From: Pseudoroseomonas ludipueritiae
Lineage (GTDB): Bacteria; Pseudomonadota; Alphaproteobacteria; Acetobacterales; Acetobacteraceae
Direction of reading: 5' to 3'
Assembly: GCF_014490445.1 (NCBI RefSeq)
Contig: NZ_JACTUZ010000016.1
Coordinates: forward strand, 1 to 55,940
Length of the DNA: 55,940 nt
Positions 51,612 through 55,940 of this stretch are shown in pieces. Each line of letters starts with the position of its first letter. Position 1 is the first letter of the stretch. Position numbers and translations under genes: made by a program. The notes beneath the pieces were generated by a model. It worked only from the letters and a program-made list of their open reading frames with translations, was not told the origin of the DNA and did not search any database.

Positions 51612-52735
51612 GCGGCGAGATCCGTGGCCAGGGCGCGCACCAGTTCCAGCGGGTCGTCGCGCAGGGCGGCGATGCCGGCGGCGTTCAGCCGGCTGCGCGC
51701 CGCCTCGGCGTCGAAGCCCCGCGCGGCGGCGTGCGCGGCGGCGAAGCCGAGGTAGAGGGGCCTGGGCGGCGGGTTGCGCGCCAGGAAGGCCAGCAGGGTT
51801 TCCACCCGTTCCGCCAACGGGCGCGACGCGAGGGTCGTATAGAACAGGATGGCGCGCACCTCCGGCCGGGCGGCGATGGCGAAGGCTGCTTCCAGCCGCG
51901 CCTCCGTGGTATCGGCCGGGCCGTCCTGCAGGTTGTCCATGAAGCTGGCGGCCCGCAGGCCATGGTCGGCCAGCAGGTCCAGCAACTGCATGCCGAGGCC
52001 CGCGCCGGCGGAAACCAGGGCGACGTCGCCCGGCATCTCCACCAGCGCGAAGCCGCGCTGGCGTGCCCGCCGTTCCAGCGGCGTCAGGGCGGCTTCCTCC
52101 AGCCCGGCACTGGCAAGGGGAATATCATGGCGCGCCACGGCCGCGCCGTCGCGCACCAGCTTCGCATCGCAGGCGACCAGCCCGGCTGGCGTCACGGCCA
52201 GCGGGTTCAACTCCAACAACGCCAGGTCTTCCTCCCGCAGGATGCGGGCCAGGCGCAGGGCCAGCCTGGCGACACGCGCGGCGAGGTCCGGGGGCAGGGC
52301 GGCGCCGATGGCGGCGAAGCCCTTCTCGGCGGCGAAAGGGTCTTCCGGGTCTAGGTCCCAGCGCGATGGCGGGGCCGCCTGCTCGATCTCCACTCCGCCA
52401 TGGGCGGAGAACAGGCATTCAATCCGTTGCGTGGTGCCGTTCACGCGCAACGCCAGGTAAAGCTCGCGCTCGATCCGGACAGGTTCCTCCAGCAGGAAGG
52501 ACACCTCGCCGGCGATGGCCATCATGTCCTGGCGCAGGGCTGCGATATCCGCGGCGGCTGCGCGGCGCACCAGGCCGCGCTTGCCGCGCCCGCCCTCCAG
52601 GATCTGCGCCTTCAGCACGACCTCCGCGCCGAGATGCATGGGCACCGGGTCCGAGGCACCCAGCGCAACGCCCCGCGGCACCGCGATGCCGTGCCGGCGT
52701 AGCAGCGCCTTCCCGTCCATCTCGGTCAGCCGCAT
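51608..52735 (-). CDS. Succinyl-CoA ligase-like beta subunit (SucC-type, ATP-grasp)
   Basis: 375 residues from the ATG at 52735, which has GGGAGGAG nine bases upstream; a start at 52777 would sit against the operator. ATP-grasp part: MDGKALLRRHGIAVPRGVAL, VVLKAQILEGGRGKRGLVRRA, DLALLELNPLAVTPAGLVACDAKL (metal/nucleotide residues). The C-terminal flavodoxin-like part has the sequence VSAGAGLGMQLLDLLADHG, AASFMDNLQDGPADT and ILFYTTLASRPLAERVE. It is the first gene of the four-gene operon under the second MarR-type palindrome. Confidence 0.88.
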   Translation of the reverse strand: MRLTEMDGKALLRRHGIAVPRGVALGASDPVPMHLGAEVVLKAQILEGGRGKRGLVRRAAAADIAALRQDMMAIAGEVSFLLEEPVRIERELYLALRVNGTTQRIECLFSAHGGVEIEQAAPPSRWDLDPEDPFAAEKGFAAIGAALPPDLAARVARLALRLARILREEDLALLELNPLAVTPAGLVACDAKLVRDGAAVARHDIPLASAGLEEAALTPLERRARQRGFALVEMPGDVALVSAGAGLGMQLLDLLADHGLRAASFMDNLQDGPADTTEARLEAAFAIAARPEVRAILFYTTLASRPLAERVETLLAFLARNPPPRPLYLGFAAAHAAARGFDAEAARSRLNAAGIAALRDDPLELVRALATDLAA

Positions 52736-52777
52736 GGCCCGAGGCTCCTCCCGTTGTTGCGGGGCAGCTAGCGTCAT

Positions 52778-52798
52778 TTTGTTGATAGTGTCAACTAT
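52778..52798. promoter_or_regulatory. MarR-type operator copy 2 (GTTGA-TAGTG-TCAAC core)
   Basis: TTTGTTGATAGTGTCAACTAT; the palindrome GTTGA-N5-TCAAC lies at 52781-52795, between the ligase-beta start (52735, minus) and marR start (52857, plus). It matches copy 1 at 47983-48003 in 18 of 21 positions, the differences lying in the spacer and one flank base. Confidence 0.75.
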
Positions 52799-52856
52799 CT
52801 GCGCGTGCGCCGGCGGCGGCCTAGGACAAGCGGGGCTTCCCGCCTAGAATGCGCGC

Positions 52857-53324
52857 ATGCCTGCATCCCGCACCGCAGCCCAGGCCAAAGCTGCGCTGAC
52901 CATCAAGGACCTGCTGTCCTATCGCATCCATCAGCTTGCCAACGCGCTGAGCCGTGGCGCAGCCGCACGCTACCGACGGGAGTTCGATGTCAGCCTCATG
53001 GAGTGGCGCACGATCGCGTTGCTGGGCGACTTCGCTCCCATGACACTGAAGGACCTGGCGCGTCAGAGCGGGCTGGACAAAGGCCTGGCCAGCCGCGTGG
53101 TGAGCGGGCTGGTGCAGCGTGGCCTGGTGAAGCGCGGCACGGCCTCCGATGCGCGGGAGCTAGCGCTGAGTCTGACCCCCGCGGGCAAAACCGTCTTCCA
53201 GGGCCTCATGCGCTCGGCCAGCGAACGCGACGCGGCGTTCCGCGCGGCGCTGACAGACGCCGAGGCCGCCTGCCTGGAGAGCGCGCTCGGCAAGCTGATC
53301 CAGGTCGCGAGAACACAGGCCTGA
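52857..53324 (+). CDS. MarR-family transcriptional regulator
   Basis: 155 residues. Winged helix-turn-helix of MarR type: FDVSLMEWRTIALLGDFAPMTLKDLARQSGLDKGLASRVVSGLVQRGLVKRG (in parts: LKDLARQSGLDKGLASRVV) and the wing DARELALSLTPAGKTVFQGL. Dimerisation helices flank it at both ends (LSYRIHQLANALSRGAAARYRREF and the C-terminal helix). It is divergent from the ligase-beta gene with a palindrome between them, and the same palindrome lies at the other divergent promoter of the cluster. Probably the local repressor, released by an acid or acyl-CoA intermediate. Confidence 0.92.
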   Translation: MPASRTAAQAKAALTIKDLLSYRIHQLANALSRGAAARYRREFDVSLMEWRTIALLGDFAPMTLKDLARQSGLDKGLASRVVSGLVQRGLVKRGTASDARELALSLTPAGKTVFQGLMRSASERDAAFRAALTDAEAACLESALGKLIQVARTQA

Positions 53325-53631
53325 TCCGGGCCGGTCGGCGTTGCGGCTGCCCGCTTCTTCCGCAGTTCGTGCCGCCGGATTGAAGCCGCCGCGACGGACG
53401 CAAGGTGCTTCGCCGCATATTCAGGCATGCACGGAGTGGCGCGCCCGAAGGGCAGGGAGCGGGATCACGCCCATCCTCGGTTCGGGCGTGACCACAGAGC
53501 TGCTGTCTTCACCATGGATCGTGAAGGGCAGGGGTATCCGGCTCGCAGGCGTGGAGACATCTGTGGGCCGGCATGGATGCCCGTCGCCCAGGCGAATGCC
53601 GCGCGCGGTCAAGCAGGCCTCGGCCTGATCA
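53325..53631. other. Gap between marR and the amidohydrolase, nothing recognised
   Basis: 307 bases between two converging genes. An 82-codon open frame on the minus strand and a 95-codon one on the plus strand overlap each other; neither has recognisable motifs or a ribosome site. No clear hairpin terminator identified. Confidence 0.35.
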
Positions 53632-54828
53632 TCAAGGCGCCCGAACCGAAACCTCTCCATCCCGGACAACCACCTTGCCGCGCTTCACCACCAGCGCGCG
53701 AGGGGGCTGGCTGACCACGGCTTCCGCCAGCGATTCCGCGGAAACGAGAACGATGTCGGCGATGCAGCCGGGGGCAAGACCGTAGCCCCGCGCTCCCATC
53801 ACGGCGGCGCCGCCCCAGGTGCAGGCATCCAGCGCCATCTCGACCTCGTCATCCCGGCGGAAGTTGTTGCGCAAGCCGATCAGCATGGCCCGCTGCAACA
53901 TGTCGCCGTTGCCATAGGGATTCCAGGTGTCGCGGATGCCATCGGACCCCGCGCAGACCGTGATGCCACGTGCCCGGAGCTTGGCCACTGGCGGCGCCGG
54001 GCGGCTGGCCGGGCCAGTGGTCATGACCGCGATGTTGTTGGCTGCCAGCAGGTCCAGCAATCCATCCACCATGGCCAGATCGGGATCGCCCAGGCAGAAG
54101 GCGTGGCTGATCGTGACCTTCCCCTGCATGCCCAGCACGCGGGTACGCTCGGCGATCAACTCCATGCTGAAGGCGCCAACCTGTCCCGGCTCGTGCAAGT
54201 GGATGTCCACCGGCTTGCCGAACTTCTCCGCCAGCCCGAACACCACATCGAGGTGTCCCTTGGGGTCACGATCGATCAGGCAGGGGTCCAGACCGCCGAC
54301 GCCGTCGGCCCCCATGCGCATGGCATCCTCCAGAAGGGCTGCGACGCCAGGGCGGATCAGCAACCCGGACTGCGGAAAGGCGATGGTCTGGATGTCCATG
54401 CTGCCCGCATAGGCCTGCCGTGTCGCCAGCACGCCTTCCATCCCGGCCAGGCCTACCGCGTCGTCGACATCCACATGGCTGCGGATATGCGTGGTGCCAT
54501 GCCGCAGGGACTGCACGACCTGCCGGGCGGACTGGCGGGCCGGGTCGATGTTCCATTCCTTCTTGAGCCGCCGCTCCGTCTCGATCTTGTCCATCAACGC
54601 CGGCCCGGCCTGGTGCGGACGCCAGCCCATGCCCCAGAGCGTCTTGTCCAGATGCGTATGCGCTTCCACCAGCCCGGGCAGCGCCAGGGCCCCGCCGCCT
54701 TCCTCGACCACGGCATCGGGGGCATCAAGGCCCCGGCCGGCTTCGGCGATGACGCCGCCCCTGATCAGCAGGTCAGTCGCTTCGCCGCCCATGGGGCGGA
54801 TGTTGCGCAGCAGGAGGGGCTGTGTCAC
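53632..54828 (-). CDS. Amidohydrolase, cytosine deaminase-like
   Basis: 398 residues from a GTG at 54828; the frame is open to 54972 but the upstream part covers a decayed neighbour. Metal ligands: HTHLDK in LPGLVEAHTHLDKT, His in VDIHLHEPG, His in VTISHAFCLG and Asp in CAGSDGIRDTWNPYG, the pattern of CodA-type cytosine deaminases and isoguanine deaminases. TTHIRSHVDVD is a further hallmark. Reaction likely deamination or ring hydrolysis of an N-heterocycle. A family-5 binding-protein remnant ends 17 bases upstream, suggesting that it once formed a transporter-hydrolase operon like the one at the left end of the window. Confidence 0.88.
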   Translation of the reverse strand: MTQPLLLRNIRPMGGEATDLLIRGGVIAEAGRGLDAPDAVVEEGGGALALPGLVEAHTHLDKTLWGMGWRPHQAGPALMDKIETERRLKKEWNIDPARQSARQVVQSLRHGTTHIRSHVDVDDAVGLAGMEGVLATRQAYAGSMDIQTIAFPQSGLLIRPGVAALLEDAMRMGADGVGGLDPCLIDRDPKGHLDVVFGLAEKFGKPVDIHLHEPGQVGAFSMELIAERTRVLGMQGKVTISHAFCLGDPDLAMVDGLLDLLAANNIAVMTTGPASRPAPPVAKLRARGITVCAGSDGIRDTWNPYGNGDMLQRAMLIGLRNNFRRDDEVEMALDACTWGGAAVMGARGYGLAPGCIADIVLVSAESLAEAVVSQPPRALVVKRGKVVVRDGEVSVRAP

Positions 54829-54845
54829 GCGAAGGGTCCTCGGGC

Positions 54846-55118
54846 TCAGTTGCTGGCGGGCGGCATCGACATCGCGAAGGTTTCCTCGCCATTGCGCGCG
54901 ATCACCCGCAGGTCGCGCCGCGACGCCCGGATATTCACCTGGTGATGCAGCGGAATGATGGCGTGGACTCACATCGCAACGCGCATCGCCTGCCGGTGGT
55001 ATTCCTCACGCGCCACAGGGTCGACCGTTTTCAGCGCCTTGTCCAGCAGCGCGCCGAACCCGGTGCCCGGATAAAGGGACCGGCTGGACGTGCCCCACGC
55101 CCGCAGGCCGAATGGAAG
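54846..55118 (-). pseudogene. 3' remnant of a family-5 ABC solute-binding protein
   Basis: Translation of the minus strand gives LPFGLRAWGTSSRSLYPG, then GFGALLDKALKTVDPVAREE, HRQAMRVAM, an in-frame TGA (54969-54971), and VHAIIPLHHQVNIRASRRD ending TFAMSMPPASN. This matches the typical C-terminus of DppA/OppA-type binding proteins, where IIPLHxQxN is strongly conserved. Only about 90 codons remain, the frame is closed upstream by another TGA at 55119-55121, and no 5' part is present. It is therefore truncated and interrupted. It ends 17 bases before the amidohydrolase start. Confidence 0.75.
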
Positions 55119-55121
55119 TCA

Positions 55122-55224
55122 CTGCACACGCCCTGGAGGTAGGGCGGAGTGAATAACGCATAACAAGGATTATAGTAACAGACAAAACGCCCACTATACC
55201 TAGTGAGCGCTCCTGCATTCTATC
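55122..55224. other. AT-richer junction
   Basis: About 100 bases, including 55150-55220, visibly richer in A and T than all flanking DNA, between the truncated binding-protein remnant and a cluster of small unrecognised genes. A short inverted repeat CACTA-TACC-TAGTG lies at 55192-55205. It could be a recombination boundary; no IS end or attachment site was identified. Confidence 0.35.
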
Positions 55225-55569
55225 CTATTGCTTTTCTGTATAAGTTCCCAAGGCACGTTGCGATCTTATCTGCGCGTCCGCAAGCTTTATCTTTTGGCGC
55301 GCCTCAAACAGAACTGTGAACGTCCGCTCTTTGCTGCGGGACAGCGTCTCCAGCGCACCGGCCAAAACCCGCAGGATGGTGGCGATCCGGCGTAGGTCGA
55401 TGGGGTCTCGCAGGGGGATGTGGATGCGGGCCGACTTACCGGTCATCTCCCGGTAGAACTCGGCCAGAGGATCGCCAGTGCGCGCGATGCGCTCCAACTC
55501 GGTCTCCTCTTTCTTCCGCCGCTTGGGCAGCGTCATCCACTTGCTCACTGGCTTCGGCTCATCGGTCAT
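55225..55569 (-). CDS. Small protein of unknown function
   Basis: 114 residues, ATG at 55569 with GGAGG nine bases upstream. Highly charged: a basic N-terminus (KWMTLPKRRKKEETELERIA), then GDPLAEFYREMTG, and a helical second half (IDLRRIATILRVLAGALETLSRSKERTFTVLFEARQKIKLADAQ in parts) that may form a coiled coil. Not recognised. It overlaps the upstream gene by eleven bases, so it is in one operon with the helix-turn-helix protein. Its small, charged style recalls plasmid or mobilisation accessory proteins, but that is only an impression. Confidence 0.7.
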   Translation of the reverse strand: MTDEPKPVSKWMTLPKRRKKEETELERIARTGDPLAEFYREMTGKSARIHIPLRDPIDLRRIATILRVLAGALETLSRSKERTFTVLFEARQKIKLADAQIRSQRALGTYTEKQ

Positions 55570-55840
55570 GGTGCAGGGCCTCCGAAACGCGCCCGGCGTT
55601 GGTGCCGAAGTGAACGGCGATCTCCTGCTGGCTCATCTTCGGGTGGGCGTGGGCGTAGCGCCGGATGCGCTCGGCCAGGGTCTCATCGACTGCCCGGCTT
55701 CGGTCAGGGGCGCGGCCACGGGCATAGGGCCGGCGGATCATCAGGCCGATGATGTCTTCGATCTCGGCGGCCATGTCGGGGCTGCGGGTACGCTGCTTGA
55801 GTTCAGCCAGGCGGCGCCGGGCCTCGGGGATCTTGCTCAC
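55559..55840 (-). CDS. Small helix-turn-helix protein
   Basis: 93 residues from a GTG at 55840 preceded by AGGAGGG at eight bases; this GTG also overlaps the upstream stop (GTGA). N-terminal helix IPEARRRLAELKQRTRSPDMAAEIEDIIGLMI, then a basic linker and a helix-turn-helix (MSQQEIAVHFGTNAGRVSEAL) at the C-terminus. It probably binds DNA. The same arrangement is seen in replicon-maintenance and phage-type regulators; the family was not recognised. Confidence 0.68.
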   Translation of the reverse strand: MSKIPEARRRLAELKQRTRSPDMAAEIEDIIGLMIRRPYARGRAPDRSRAVDETLAERIRRYAHAHPKMSQQEIAVHFGTNAGRVSEALHHDR

Positions 55841-55940
55841 CGGTTTCCCTCCTTCCACTCTGCCTGCACCTTCCGGCACATGGCCTCTTGCGCGTCTCGG
55901 CCTGCGGAAACGGGGTCGGAGGGGGCGAGGGCGGCGCGGA
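55837..55940 (-). CDS. C-terminal end of an unrecognised gene (continues past window)
   Basis: About 33 codons are visible: ...RAALAPSDPVSAGRDAQEAM then CRKVQAEWKEGNR and TGA, whose last bases overlap the GTG of the next gene (GTGA). The tight overlap and sensible residue composition support a real gene whose body lies right of the window. Confidence 0.5.
   Translation of the reverse strand, partial: RAALAPSDPVSAGRDAQEAMCRKVQAEWKEGNR

Noticed and set aside
52125-52418. 97-codon Arg/Pro/Gly-rich minus frame within the ligase-beta gene
   Set aside because: Out-of-frame shadow of the SucC-like gene with no start signal.
54828-54972. Longer start of the right-hand amidohydrolase (GTG at 54972)
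   Set aside because: The extra 48 codons overlap the binding-protein remnant in another frame and show no family similarity; the GTG at 54828 gives the normal N-terminus.

Overview
The window is high-GC DNA with dense, short-spaced operons, frequent ATGA start/stop overlaps and several GTG or TTG starts. Together with many orphan Bug-type solute-binding proteins, CaiB-type CoA enzymes and a kdpFABC locus divergent from kdpDE, this suggests an alphaproteobacterium, most likely an Acetobacteraceae (Roseomonas-like). That assignment is inferred from gene content and composition, not from a marker gene. No rRNA, tRNA, CRISPR array or intact insertion sequence was seen.

Layout. 1-7.5 kb: a peptide/nickel-type ABC importer (permease, binding protein, two ATPases) with an amidohydrolase inside the operon and a paralogous amidohydrolase convergent to it. 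7.8-16.9 kb: assorted genes: an exported MetX-fold alpha/beta hydrolase, an Asp-nucleophile alpha/beta hydrolase divergent from a LysR regulator, NhaA, a FUSC-type membrane protein, a DapA-family aldolase with an unrecognised partner, and a TorF-type porin. 17.0-25.2 kb: high-affinity K+ uptake, kdpFABC on the minus strand with an extra tiny membrane ORF ahead of kdpF, and kdpDE on the plus strand. The shared intergenic region holds KdpE-box-like sequences. 25.8-29.2 kb: a 5-formyltetrahydrofolate cyclo-ligase-like gene with an unusual N-terminus, then a LacI regulator and GntP-type permease pair with a perfect LacI-type operator. 29.1-34.9 kb: a lower-GC stretch, first about 1.4 kb without a recognisable gene, then a glycan cassette of glycosyltransferase, UDP-galactopyranose mutase and a GH1-like/RmlD-like fusion. 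35.1-37.5 kb: a Fur-box-like site ahead of a DUF3649 - PepSY - DUF3325 membrane operon. 37.5-41.6 kb: two Bug-type binding proteins around a GntR regulator and a tartrate/isopropylmalate-type dehydrogenase.

41.7-53.3 kb is the most coherent accessory system. One six-gene minus-strand operon holds a Bug protein, nitronate monooxygenase-like protein, enoyl-CoA hydratase, CaiB CoA-transferase, second enoyl-CoA hydratase and AMP-forming acyl-CoA ligase. A second minus-strand operon holds succinyl-CoA-ligase-like beta and alpha subunits, an HMG-CoA-lyase-like protein and a third enoyl-CoA hydratase. Between them lies a plus-strand Bug gene, and a MarR gene lies at the right end. The two divergent promoter regions carry nearly the same 21-bp palindrome (GTTGA-N5-TCAAC core). 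I infer a single MarR-controlled regulon for capture, CoA activation, hydration and cleavage of a carboxylic acid, possibly a branched or dicarboxylic one.

53.6-55.9 kb: an amidohydrolase preceded by the decayed 3' end of a family-5 binding-protein gene, an AT-richer junction, and a cluster of small unrecognised genes, one with a helix-turn-helix, that runs off the window and may mark a mobile or plasmid-like boundary.
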